This document shows, piece after piece, positions 37,573-47,645 of a stretch of 49,826 nt of DNA. A program made the position numbers and the translations under genes. How positions within the stretch are numbered: position 1 is the first letter of the stretch; each line of letters begins with the position of its first letter. The notes under the pieces were generated by a model. The model worked only from the letters and a program-made list of their open reading frames with translations. It did not search any database and was not told the origin of the DNA. Where the stretch lies: NCBI GenBank assembly GCA_913048175.1, contig CAJWVX010000006.1, forward strand, positions 1-49,826. The letters run 5' to 3'. Origin of the DNA: an uncultured Flavobacteriales bacterium (GTDB lineage: Bacteria > Bacteroidota > Bacteroidia > Flavobacteriales_E > Vicingaceae).

Positions 37573-38679
37573 ATGATAATCACTCCTCAACAAAAAATTA
37601 ATCTAAGGATTATCCTAACTATTATGTTAACTTGGACTATTGTTGGAGTATTTATAGTGTTTTATAATAACACCCTATTAAATACACCATACCTAAGTAT
37701 AGGGCCATCAAAAATCTATAAGCTAAATGTTCAACTATTAATATGGTCTTTTATCAGTGCTTTAGGTGGTTTAATAGCTGGTTCTTTTTTAGTTTATACT
37801 AATAGCAAAGTTTTTAGAAAAAAATCATTTATATATGCACTAATTACCACCCTCTATTCTTATGTGATTTTATTTATTTTTTTAATGTCTGCCTATTTAA
37901 CAATCCGATCATATTCGGCACTTGGAGAGAATGCTAACTTAAAAAGTGTTTTAACATTAGCATTAAGTATGGCTCAAAACATCTACCCTTTTGTACAATT
38001 TATATTGTGGGGTGGAATAACATTACTTACTCTTTTCATGTTACAAATGAACGATAAATTTGGTCCTGGGATTTTAAAAAAATTTTTATTAGGCCAATAT
38101 TATCATCCTAAAAAAGAAGATAGAGTCTTTATGTTTTTAGACATGAAATCCTCTACAACAATTGCAGAAAGAATTGGAAATGAAAAATACTTCAATCTAC
38201 TTAGTAATCTATTTTCAGACTTAACTGATACTATTTTAAATAATGAAGGTGAAATTTACCAATATGTTGGTGATGAAATTGTTATCTCTTGGCCAACGAA
38301 AAGTGCAATTAAAAATGCAAATTGTATAAATTGCTATTTTGATATTAAAAACAAGCTAATAGAATTAAGCTCTTATTACCAGAGTAAATATCAAACAATC
38401 CCTAGCTTTAAAGCTGGTTTGCATTGTGGAATAGTAATGGCTGGAGAAGTTGGTGTTATTAAAAAAGACATTATTTATTCGGGAGATGTTTTAAATACAA
38501 CTTCAAGAATACAAGCTAAATGCAACGAGTTTAAAACAGATTTGCTCATTTCTCAACACATCTTACAGAGGTTCGAATCTAAAGATCTTACCTCTTTTAA
38601 AACAGAGAAAATAGGAAGCATAGCTCTTAGAGGAAAAAAAGAAGAAATTATAATCAATAGTATAGCTTATTTAAGCTAA
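37573..38679 (+). CDS. Membrane class III adenylate/guanylate cyclase
   Basis: N-terminal hydrophobic segments; RVFMFLDMKSSTTIAERIGNEKYFNLL, GEIYQYVGDEIVISW, KAGLHCGIVMAGEVGVIKKDIIYSGDVLNTTSRIQ. Confidence 0.92.
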   Translation: MIITPQQKINLRIILTIMLTWTIVGVFIVFYNNTLLNTPYLSIGPSKIYKLNVQLLIWSFISALGGLIAGSFLVYTNSKVFRKKSFIYALITTLYSYVILFIFLMSAYLTIRSYSALGENANLKSVLTLALSMAQNIYPFVQFILWGGITLLTLFMLQMNDKFGPGILKKFLLGQYYHPKKEDRVFMFLDMKSSTTIAERIGNEKYFNLLSNLFSDLTDTILNNEGEIYQYVGDEIVISWPTKSAIKNANCINCYFDIKNKLIELSSYYQSKYQTIPSFKAGLHCGIVMAGEVGVIKKDIIYSGDVLNTTSRIQAKCNEFKTDLLISQHILQRFESKDLTSFKTEKIGSIALRGKKEEIIINSIAYLS

Positions 38680-38788
38680 ATAAAAAAAGCTCTATTGTAT
38701 TAACAATACTTAATTTTAAAAATGAATATTTTCTTCAAATAAAAATTTCGACCTTTGTCTAAACAAAAGTGTTAATAAAATTTTAATA

Positions 38789-39061
38789 ATGGCAGAAGAT
38801 ATTTACGCTAATCTCAGAGAAAAACTAATAGAGCAAGGTGGTTGGCCTCAACCATATATGTTCAAATTTATTATTCCTTCAGATAATAAAAAACTTGCAC
38901 AAGTAGAAGCTGTATTTGGAGAAGATGCAGAAGTTACAACACGACAATCTAAAAGCAATAAATATATTAGTATTACTGCTAAAGAGGTTATGATTTCTCC
39001 AGAAGAGGTTATCAACACTTACAAAAAAGCGGAAGGTATTAAAGGCCTAATGTCTTTATAA
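38789..39061 (+). CDS. DUF493 family protein (YbeD-like)
   Basis: WPQPYMFKFIIPSDNKKLAQVEAVFGEDAEVTTRQSKSNKYISITAKEVMISPEEVINTYKKAEGIKGLMSL. Confidence 0.88.
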   Translation: MAEDIYANLREKLIEQGGWPQPYMFKFIIPSDNKKLAQVEAVFGEDAEVTTRQSKSNKYISITAKEVMISPEEVINTYKKAEGIKGLMSL

Positions 39062-39120
39062 CAGAAAAGGGATGCTTACGCACCCCTAATCACTCACCTA
39101 ACTTACACTAAAAACTATCT

Positions 39121-39636
39121 TTAATTACTCAAAAATTTTGGTTGTTGAGCAGGTCTTATTTTTGTATTCCCTTTTTGGATTGTTATTTTATAATTGAATT
39201 CTCCTGATTTTTGTTCTAAAACAATTGGTTCATTAGAATCTGTTTTATATCCACTTGAATGCTCATGGTAACCATCAGGGTCTGCTATAAACATTAAATA
39301 AGTATCTGTTCCATTATACCCATGTTCTCCATGCGAGCCACCAGGTCCTCCTCTATTAATCCAAACTTCATAAGTCCCATAATAATAATCGTATGGGTTT
39401 ATAAAATATTCAAATTCATAAACTCCAGGTCTTGTGTTATAATACTCCCCTAAAATTGGATTAAAAGGAATTGAGTTATTATTATCCCAATAACTATATG
39501 GTGCAACATGTTCATAATCCACTCCAAAATAGGCACGGCCATCATGTCCGTTAGGTCCTGGGGTATTATCTACTACTATGCAACTTGTAAAAAAAAACGG
39601 TACAATTAATGCTAATATGATTTTTAAATTTCTCAT
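39121..39636 (-). CDS. Small lipoprotein, unknown function
   Basis: MRNLKIILALIVPFFFTSCIVVDNT lipobox; G/Y-rich body. Confidence 0.7.
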   Translation of the reverse strand: MRNLKIILALIVPFFFTSCIVVDNTPGPNGHDGRAYFGVDYEHVAPYSYWDNNNSIPFNPILGEYYNTRPGVYEFEYFINPYDYYYGTYEVWINRGGPGGSHGEHGYNGTDTYLMFIADPDGYHEHSSGYKTDSNEPIVLEQKSGEFNYKITIQKGNTKIRPAQQPKFLSN

Positions 39637-39770
39637 AAATTCTAATTTCTACATCAACATTCAAAAGCTATGCCAAAAAATAAATTTTATTTTAGTTTGT
39701 TGATTTTCAATAATTAACTTGTCTTTTATTAATGCATTATTAAGTAGTTTTGATATATAAAATTTCAATT

Positions 39771-42380
39771 ATGAGACTAATTATTCTTCCTTTAATTATA
39801 ATGCTTGGAGCATTTTCAGTTAAAGCTCAAAATGCAACACTTACACCTAATTTAACTCAACAATTAAATAGTTTAAATACTACAGATTATGTTAAGGTAA
39901 ATGTTGTTTTAGGAAATCAAGTGCAGTATGGTATAATTAACGCTCAGTTTAAGAATGAAAATACTCCGTTAAATGAAAGAGCAAAAATAGTAATTAGAAA
40001 ATCCATGAAAATGGCTAAACTTTCTCAAGCATCTATAATTAACTTATTAGAAGCTAATACTAGCAAAGTGAAATCCTACAAATCGCTTTGGATTATTAAT
40101 ATGATGACTATAGAAGCAACAAAAGATATTATTGAGCAACTAGCCATAAATATTGAGATTGATTACATTGAAGAGTACACTCATTTTACAGTTAAACCAG
40201 CAAAAATTTTATATGGAGAAACCTCAAATTCTAAATCTGTCGGAGGAAATGAACCTGGATTAGCAGCAATAAATGCTCCAGCACTTTGGGCATTAGGTTA
40301 TACTGGTAAAGGTAGAAAGTATTTAAATTATGATACTGGTATGTGGACAGAACATCCTGCTTTAGCAGATGCTTGGCTAGGAAATCACCAACCGTTAAGC
40401 CAAGCATGGTATGGTGTTGACTCTCCTACTCCAACTGATAAAAATGGTGCACATGGTACTCATACTGCTGGAACTGTTTTAGGTTTAGATCCTGCTACAA
40501 ATGATACTATTGGTGTTGCATTTAATGCTTACGTAATGGCAACAGATCCAATTGTTACAAGTGCTGCTGACATTAAACCATTGCCAGAATATATTGATGT
40601 TTTTGAATTTGCACTTAACCCTGATGGAGATACCACTACCACAAATGATATTCCTGATGCAATTAATAACTCATGGGGAATAGATATTCATGATGATACA
40701 ACTCTTTGTGCAGGTTATATCACTCAAATGTTTGATGCTATTGAAGCTGCAGGAATTGCTAATGTCTTTTCAGCAGGAAATGAAGGTCCAGGAAACACAA
40801 CAATAGGTCAACCTCAATATGTTAGCACAGGTTTAGTAAATACATTTACTGTTGGAGCAGTTAACGGAGCTAATCCAGCATTTCCTATAGCAGGGTTTTC
40901 TAGTGAAGGTCCAACAATTTGTAATGTCCCAGCTGGCCCATTAAAAATTAAGCCAGAAGTAGTTGCTCCGGGTTTAAATGTAAGATCATCTGTTGAAGAT
41001 AATAATTATGCTTCTTACAGCGGAACATCAATGGCTGGACCTCATGCAACTGGAGGAGTTCTTTTGTTAAAGGAGGCTTTTCCAAATGTAAGTGGAGAAG
41101 AAATTTTATTGGCTTTATATAACTCGTCAATAGATTTAGGTGTGGCTGGAGAGGATAATATTTATGGTAAAGGAATGATTGATGTTTTAGCTGCATTTAA
41201 CGAATTAGCATTAACACATACTCCTACGCCTCCCAATCAATATACTTATGATGTAACTGTTAATGATATTACGAGCCCTGCAACTAACTTTATTTGTTCT
41301 CAAACAATCATTCCTACTTTTATTCTGGAAAACAAAGGAGATAGCTCAATTACAAGTGCCGAAATTATATATCAACTTAATGATGAACCTCAGAATGTAT
41401 TTAACTGGTCAGGAAATTTAAACACTGGAAATACAACAACAATAAACCTTCCTTCAATTATTGCTTTAGGATATGGTAATTATGAGCTAAAAATAAAAGC
41501 AATTATTGATACTACTAATATTGAATGTGATTATATCAACAATCAAAGAATACAACGGTTTAACATTAGAGAAACTATTGCAGCACTTCCTTATTCAGAA
41601 GATTTTGAAAACATGACTATTGACACTTCTGAATGGATAGTTAATAATCCTGATGGATCAACTACATGGGATACTATCCCTACTGCAGGTTTGACAGGAA
41701 GCTCTTACTCTGCTTCAATGCAATTATTTAATTATAACAATCTTAATCAAATGGATGATTTAGTATCAACTAATATAACTTTACCAAATCAAGATTCAAT
41801 TTTTTTACGTTTCGATTTGGCTTATCAGTACTATATACCAATTGCAAGTTTAGCTGACACATTAGAAATATTCATTTCTACAGATTGCGGAATTAGCTAT
41901 AGTTCAATTTATAAAAAAGGTGGATCAGTTTTAGAAACTTATACTACATCAACATCTAATTTTGTTCCCCAAGCATCAAATCAATGGAGAACTGAGTATA
42001 TTGATATTACTTCTTATGCTAATAATGATGCAATTATAAAATTTGTTTGTTTTAATAGAAGTGGTAATAATCTATACTTAGATAACATCTGGGTATATGA
42101 AGGTGAAGAACCTCTTATTACAAATATCAATGAAGCAAAACTAGAAGTGTTATCAATTTATCCAAACCCAACCAATAGTAATATAACTATTGACCTAGGT
42201 AAAAATATTACTGATAATGCTACTATTGAAATTATTGATTTATTAGGAAAAAAGCTTTATGTAAAAGAAGTTTCCACAAAAACGAATAAAATTAATTTAG
42301 AAGGTTTTACTAATGGTATTTACATTGTTAAATTCTCTAATAATAATGGAATAATCACAAAAAAAATTATCAAAGAATAA
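39771..42380 (+). CDS. Secreted S8 (subtilisin-like) serine protease with T9SS type A sorting domain
   Basis: Start at 39771 (MRLIILPLIIMLGAFSVKAQ) preferred over TTG 39750; triad region YLNYDTGMW, HGTHTAGTV, GTSMAGPHATGG; C-term LSIYPNPTNSNITIDL...NGIYIVKFSNNNGIITKKIIKE. Confidence 0.92.
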   Translation: MRLIILPLIIMLGAFSVKAQNATLTPNLTQQLNSLNTTDYVKVNVVLGNQVQYGIINAQFKNENTPLNERAKIVIRKSMKMAKLSQASIINLLEANTSKVKSYKSLWIINMMTIEATKDIIEQLAINIEIDYIEEYTHFTVKPAKILYGETSNSKSVGGNEPGLAAINAPALWALGYTGKGRKYLNYDTGMWTEHPALADAWLGNHQPLSQAWYGVDSPTPTDKNGAHGTHTAGTVLGLDPATNDTIGVAFNAYVMATDPIVTSAADIKPLPEYIDVFEFALNPDGDTTTTNDIPDAINNSWGIDIHDDTTLCAGYITQMFDAIEAAGIANVFSAGNEGPGNTTIGQPQYVSTGLVNTFTVGAVNGANPAFPIAGFSSEGPTICNVPAGPLKIKPEVVAPGLNVRSSVEDNNYASYSGTSMAGPHATGGVLLLKEAFPNVSGEEILLALYNSSIDLGVAGEDNIYGKGMIDVLAAFNELALTHTPTPPNQYTYDVTVNDITSPATNFICSQTIIPTFILENKGDSSITSAEIIYQLNDEPQNVFNWSGNLNTGNTTTINLPSIIALGYGNYELKIKAIIDTTNIECDYINNQRIQRFNIRETIAALPYSEDFENMTIDTSEWIVNNPDGSTTWDTIPTAGLTGSSYSASMQLFNYNNLNQMDDLVSTNITLPNQDSIFLRFDLAYQYYIPIASLADTLEIFISTDCGISYSSIYKKGGSVLETYTTSTSNFVPQASNQWRTEYIDITSYANNDAIIKFVCFNRSGNNLYLDNIWVYEGEEPLITNINEAKLEVLSIYPNPTNSNITIDLGKNITDNATIEIIDLLGKKLYVKEVSTKTNKINLEGFTNGIYIVKFSNNNGIITKKIIKE

Positions 42381-43019
42381 TTAAGAAAATTTTCCAAAGT
42401 TTTTACAGAAATGAGTGATTTTACACTCCTCACACTTAGGCTTTCTTGCCTGACAAACATATCTACCATGAAGTATTAACCAATGATGAGAAAGATGCAT
42501 TACCTCATCTGGAATATGTTTAACCAATTGCTTTTCTGAATCTAAAGGAGTTTTAGCATTTGTTGTTAAACCTAAGCGTTGCGAAACTCTAAAAACATGT
42601 GTATCAACTGCCATTACAGGTATTTGATAAACAACACTCGCAATTACATTAGCAGTTTTCCTTCCTACTCCAGGCATTTTTTGTAAATCATCAACATCCG
42701 AAGGAACAACATTGTTAAAGTCGTTAACCAACATTTTTGCCATTCCTACCAAATACTTAGACTTATTATTAGGATAACTAATACTTCTTATATATTCAAA
42801 AACTTCTGCAGAGTCTGCCTCAGCTAAGGATTCCGCTTCTGGAAACCTCTTGAACAAATCTTTAGTAACAATATTTACCCGCTTATCTGTACACTGGGCA
42901 GAAAGTATTACAGCTACTAAAAGCTCGAAAGGATTTGTATATTCTAATTCAGTTTCTGCCACAGGCTGATGTTCACTAAAATAATCTACAAATAACTCAT
43001 AACGTTCTTTCTTCTTCAT
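42381..43019 (-). CDS. nth: Endonuclease III
   Basis: Start at 43019 (MKKKERYELF); VILSAQCTDKRVN, MPGVGRKTANVIASV, VDTHVFRVSQRLGL, CQARKPKCEECKITHFC Fe-S motif. Confidence 0.95.
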   Translation of the reverse strand: MKKKERYELFVDYFSEHQPVAETELEYTNPFELLVAVILSAQCTDKRVNIVTKDLFKRFPEAESLAEADSAEVFEYIRSISYPNNKSKYLVGMAKMLVNDFNNVVPSDVDDLQKMPGVGRKTANVIASVVYQIPVMAVDTHVFRVSQRLGLTTNAKTPLDSEKQLVKHIPDEVMHLSHHWLILHGRYVCQARKPKCEECKITHFCKNFGKFS

Positions 43020-43068
43020 AACACAAAAATACAGCAATTTTAACTACTTTTATTCTCATCAAACAGTT

Positions 43069-44379
43069 ATGATAGAATTTTTACTCAGCACTTTTTACTT
43101 CCTTATTTTTTGTTTGATAATTAGCAAATCATCATTCTTTCAAGACAAAACCATTCCCCGTAATTGGGTTATTGGAGCGTTTGGACTTAAGGTAATTATT
43201 GGAGTTATTCTAACCCTTATCTACTCTAAATACTATACTGATAGAAGTACATCAGATATTTTTAAATATTTTGACGATAGTAAAATTCTCTTTGATGCAT
43301 TTGAATCTAACCCCACAGATTTTTTTAAGATGATGATTGGCGTGGATAATTACAGTGAATATTTTACAACTAATTATTATCAAAAAATGAGGTTCTGGAC
43401 ACGAAATTATGAAGATGAATTAGTTAGTGATACCCATATTATAATTCGATTTAATGCACTCGTTCAATTCTTTTCATTCGGACATTTTAATGTGCATAAT
43501 GTATTTATGAACTTTATTTCCTTTATAGGTTTAACACTATTATTTAAAGCATTTAAAACGTATCTTAAAGAAAAGGAGAGAATTCTATTTATTGTTATAC
43601 TTTTAGCACCTTCAACTCTTTTTTGGGGATCTGGTTTACTTAAAGAAGGAATAATTTTGCTTGGATTTGGATTATTCCTTTATTCATTTTTTAACTTTAC
43701 AACTAAGTTTAAACTTATTTATGTTCTGTTTGGTCTTCTAGGGTTTACTCTAATCATTTACACCAAATTGTACTTATTAGTTGCTCTTTTCATACCAATT
43801 CTAGGTTACTCTATAAATTCAATATTCAAATTAAAACATATATTTTACGGATATGTTCTATCAACTATAGTTTTCTTATTGTCTATAAACATTATGCCTT
43901 TAATTAATCCACAACTAAACTTTGTAAACCAAATCGTTGGAAAACAGCTTGCATTTTCAAGGTTTATAGCTTCCGTAGAAACCAATAGCGGATTTCAGAT
44001 ACCTGAATTATCAAATAGCTTTTCATTACTAAAGAACATTCCAAACGCTTTATTAAACACTATAATAAGGCCATTCTTATGGGAATGTAATTCTGTATTT
44101 ATTCTGATGAGTTTTGTGGAAAACATCTTAGTATTAGCCTTTATTGTTATGTGCATTTTAATCCGTAAAAAGATAACTAAAATTCAGAAGAATGTATTTT
44201 ACTTCTGTCTTATTTTTGCTTTTTCCTTATATATAATAATTGGGTTAACAACCCCTGTTTTTGGAGCTATAGTAAGGTATAAAATTCCTGGATTATTACT
44301 AATCACAATATCTTTACTACTTATCTTAGATATCCAAAAACTAAAAATTAAATTTCCTTTCATTTCAAAAATACTATGA
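43069..44379 (+). CDS. Polytopic membrane protein, unknown function
   Basis: Many hydrophobic helices (LIYVLFGLLGFTLIIYTKLYLLVALFIPILGY etc.); DTHIIIRFNALVQFFSFGHFNVHNVFMNF. Confidence 0.8.
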   Translation: MIEFLLSTFYFLIFCLIISKSSFFQDKTIPRNWVIGAFGLKVIIGVILTLIYSKYYTDRSTSDIFKYFDDSKILFDAFESNPTDFFKMMIGVDNYSEYFTTNYYQKMRFWTRNYEDELVSDTHIIIRFNALVQFFSFGHFNVHNVFMNFISFIGLTLLFKAFKTYLKEKERILFIVILLAPSTLFWGSGLLKEGIILLGFGLFLYSFFNFTTKFKLIYVLFGLLGFTLIIYTKLYLLVALFIPILGYSINSIFKLKHIFYGYVLSTIVFLLSINIMPLINPQLNFVNQIVGKQLAFSRFIASVETNSGFQIPELSNSFSLLKNIPNALLNTIIRPFLWECNSVFILMSFVENILVLAFIVMCILIRKKITKIQKNVFYFCLIFAFSLYIIIGLTTPVFGAIVRYKIPGLLLITISLLLILDIQKLKIKFPFISKIL

Positions 44380-46100
44380 CCAAATTTTTAAAACTTATTT
44401 CAGTACTTTTTGTAGTAACATTAATAAGTTGTACAGAAACTGAAACCGCTGATTTAATAGTGCATAATGCAAAAATTTACACAGTTAATAATGCTTTTGA
44501 TATTGCTGAAGCAATGGTAATTAAAGATGGAAAAATCATAGCTATTGGACCTGAACATGAAATCCGAAATAAGTATAATGCAAAAGAAATTATTGACGCT
44601 AGAAAACGACCTATTTACCCTGGATTTATAGACAGCCATTGCCATTTTATAAATTACGCTTTAAGTAAAAATCGTGTTGATCTGATTGGAACAACATCTT
44701 TTGAAGAAGTTCTCTCAAAACTTGAGAAAGCCTCTAAAGAAAATGAAAACACTTGGATTTTTGGATCAGGATGGGATCAAAACGACTGGACAATAAAAGA
44801 ATTTCCAACAAGAGCAAAACTAGATAGTTTATTTCCCAACAATCCAGTTGTACTAACTCGAATTGATGGCCATGCACAATTGGTAAATGGAGAAGTTCTT
44901 AGAAGATCAAACATTAATTATCAATCTAAAATTAAAGGAGGAGCAATTTTACAATACAATCTTGACGATCAGAATAATAATAACCTCAATATCTCAAAAA
45001 TAAAAGAAGGACAACAAAAAAATAACAGTAACATTCTTCCATTAACTGGATTATTGATAGATAAAGCTATGAACTTAGTTTCTTATGAAACTACTCCCAA
45101 AATGACAGATACTAAGCTTTCAAAATTGCTTATAGAGGCTCAAAATGATTTATTTGGTGTTGGTTTGACAACAATTGATGAGGCAGGTTTGGATAAAGAT
45201 GCTATAAATCTGATAGATAGTCTACATCTAAATAAGCTACTTAAAGTTAAAATGTACATTATGGCCTCTTCAGAAGAAGAAACAATTAATTACTTCTTAA
45301 AATCAGGACCATACAAAACAGAGTTGCTTAACGTTTGTTCTTTTAAATTTATAGCCGATGGAGCTTTAGGATCTCGTGGGGCTTGTTTAATTGAGCCTTA
45401 TTCTGATGTTTTAAATCAGCATCACGGATTAATGCTACATGACAAAGAATATTTTGAGAAATATGCTCCTTTAATAGTTGAAAAAGGTTTTCAAATGAAT
45501 ACCCATTGTATTGGTGATTCTGCTAATAGAATGATTTTAGATGTTTATGCTAAAACTTTAAAAGGAGTAAATGATAAGCGCTGGAGAATAGAACACGCAC
45601 AGATAATCCATTCAGAAGATTTTAAATACTTTAAAAAGTATACAATTATACCTTCAATTCAATCAACACATGCAACATCTGATATGTATTGGTCAGAAGA
45701 AAGATTAGGCCCTCATCGAATTAAAGGAGCTTATGCATATAAAAAATTATTAAAACAAAATGGAATTATTGCTTTAGGTACTGATTTTCCAGTAGAAGGA
45801 ATAAATCCAATTAACACCTTTTATTCTGCAGTAGTTCGAAAAGATAAAGAAGGTTTTCCTACAAAAGGTTACCAAATGGAAAATGCCTTAACAAGAAAAG
45901 AAGCTCTTAAAGGAATGACAATTTGGGCAGCTCTTTCTAACTTTGAAGAAAATGAAAAAGGAAGCTTAGAAGTAGGTAAAGCTGCAGATTTTGTAATGCT
46001 AAACGATGATATTATAACAACTAATCAAGAAAATATCTTAAAAGTAAAAGTTCTACAAACTTTTATTAATGGAGAAAATGTATTTTCGCTTAAAAAATAG
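44376..46100 (+). CDS. Amidohydrolase family 3 (YtcJ-like) lipoprotein
   Basis: Lipobox LISC; YPGFIDSHCHF, ADGALGSRGACL, MNTHCIGDSANRMILD, RIEHAQII, ALGTDFPVE; ATGA overlap with upstream gene. Confidence 0.9.
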   Translation: MTKFLKLISVLFVVTLISCTETETADLIVHNAKIYTVNNAFDIAEAMVIKDGKIIAIGPEHEIRNKYNAKEIIDARKRPIYPGFIDSHCHFINYALSKNRVDLIGTTSFEEVLSKLEKASKENENTWIFGSGWDQNDWTIKEFPTRAKLDSLFPNNPVVLTRIDGHAQLVNGEVLRRSNINYQSKIKGGAILQYNLDDQNNNNLNISKIKEGQQKNNSNILPLTGLLIDKAMNLVSYETTPKMTDTKLSKLLIEAQNDLFGVGLTTIDEAGLDKDAINLIDSLHLNKLLKVKMYIMASSEEETINYFLKSGPYKTELLNVCSFKFIADGALGSRGACLIEPYSDVLNQHHGLMLHDKEYFEKYAPLIVEKGFQMNTHCIGDSANRMILDVYAKTLKGVNDKRWRIEHAQIIHSEDFKYFKKYTIIPSIQSTHATSDMYWSEERLGPHRIKGAYAYKKLLKQNGIIALGTDFPVEGINPINTFYSAVVRKDKEGFPTKGYQMENALTRKEALKGMTIWAALSNFEENEKGSLEVGKAADFVMLNDDIITTNQENILKVKVLQTFINGENVFSLKK

Positions 46101-46103
46101 AAT

Positions 46104-47372
46104 ATGCCAACAACTACAGAAACTGTTACAGAAATATTGAATAAACCATTTATAACAGATGATGCTGTTGTCTTTGGACTACTAATGTGTTGTTTAGGAA
46201 TTGTTTTCTATACCTCTCAATTAAAAAACTTAAAGTGGTTTTATAAAATAGTACCTGCTCTATTAATGTGTTATTTATTACCTGCTTTGCTGAGTACTTT
46301 TAATATTATATCTCCTAAGTTCTCTGGATTATGGCCAATTGCTAAAAATTATTTCTTGCCTGGATCTTTAATTCTAATGACTTTAAGTACTGATTTAAAA
46401 GGAATTTTAAAGTTAGGTCCAAAAGCGTTAATTATGTTTTTTACCGCTACAGTAGGAATTATTTTAGGAGGACCAATAGCAGTTATGGCAACATCTGTAA
46501 TTTCTCCAGACACTTTAAATGGTGCTGGTCCTGATGAAGTATGGAGAGGATTAGCTACGCTTGCAGGAAGTTGGATTGGTGGTGGTGCAAACCAAACTGC
46601 CATGCTCGAATTGTACAAATTTAATGTTGACAAGTATGGTGCTATGCTTGCCGTAGATGTTGTTGTTGCCAACATTTGGATGGCTTTTATCTTATTTGGA
46701 GCAGGGAAATCGGATAAAATTGACAAATGGTTAAAAGCCGATTCTTCTTCTATTGAAAAGTTAAAAACTGATATGGAAAATTATACGGAAAGTGTTAAGC
46801 GCGAAGCAACACTAACTGATCTAATTAAAATTTTCGCTATTGCCTTTGGAGGTGTTGGATTAGCTCATTTTTTAGCAGGAATATTTAGTACTTGGGCACA
46901 AGCTTCAAGTATGTCTGAAACAGTATTATCAAGTCAATTTTTCTGGATAGTTGTAGTATCAACTACTTTTGGTCTAGCGTTATCATTTACTAAAATGAGA
47001 AAACTAGAAGGTGCAGGAGCATCTAAAATGGGAAGTGTATTTATTTACATTTTGGTAGCTATTATTGGTATGAAGATAGATCTATCTCAACTCGTACAAT
47101 ATTGGGATTTTATTATAATTGGTTTAATTTGGATGGCGTTTCATGTTGGTTTATTATTTTTAGTAGCAAAAATTATTAAAGCTCCATTTTTCTTTTTAGC
47201 AGTAGGAAGTAAAGCAAATGTAGGCGGGGCAGCTTCTGCACCTGTTGTAGCTTCAGCATTCCACCCTAGCCTAGCTCCAGTAGGAGTTCTATTAGCCGTT
47301 TTAGGATATGCTTTAGGAACGTACGGTGCAATTATTTGTGCTACACTAATGGAAATTGTTAGTCCTGGATAG
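46104..47372 (+). CDS. DUF819 family membrane protein (YjcL-like)
   Basis: Polytopic; ATLAGSWIGGGANQTAMLE and KANVGGAASAPVVASAFHPSLAPVGVLLAVLGYALGTYGA. Confidence 0.9.
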   Translation: MPTTTETVTEILNKPFITDDAVVFGLLMCCLGIVFYTSQLKNLKWFYKIVPALLMCYLLPALLSTFNIISPKFSGLWPIAKNYFLPGSLILMTLSTDLKGILKLGPKALIMFFTATVGIILGGPIAVMATSVISPDTLNGAGPDEVWRGLATLAGSWIGGGANQTAMLELYKFNVDKYGAMLAVDVVVANIWMAFILFGAGKSDKIDKWLKADSSSIEKLKTDMENYTESVKREATLTDLIKIFAIAFGGVGLAHFLAGIFSTWAQASSMSETVLSSQFFWIVVVSTTFGLALSFTKMRKLEGAGASKMGSVFIYILVAIIGMKIDLSQLVQYWDFIIIGLIWMAFHVGLLFLVAKIIKAPFFFLAVGSKANVGGAASAPVVASAFHPSLAPVGVLLAVLGYALGTYGAIICATLMEIVSPG

Positions 47373-47645
47373 ATATTATTTTCTTAAGAAAATCATTAAA
47401 AAATATAATTTTTAACAGTTAACATAACTCAGAATTAAAACTTATTGACAAATCTTATATCAATAGTTAATTGTATTTCTTGAAAAGATTCCAATAATAA
47501 ATGATTAATGCCAAGTAAATCCTAATGTTAAAACTTAAATTAGTTGAAAATTGAAGCAACTAATATCAAATTTTTACGTCTTGTAAGTGTTGAAATTTTA
47601 AATATTTAAAAAGTCTGATGACTTATTAACACAAAGAACATTATC

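Noticed and set aside
46349-46726. Antisense 125-aa ORF in the DUF819 gene
   Set aside because: Overlaps a well-supported conserved membrane protein; low-complexity antisense translation.
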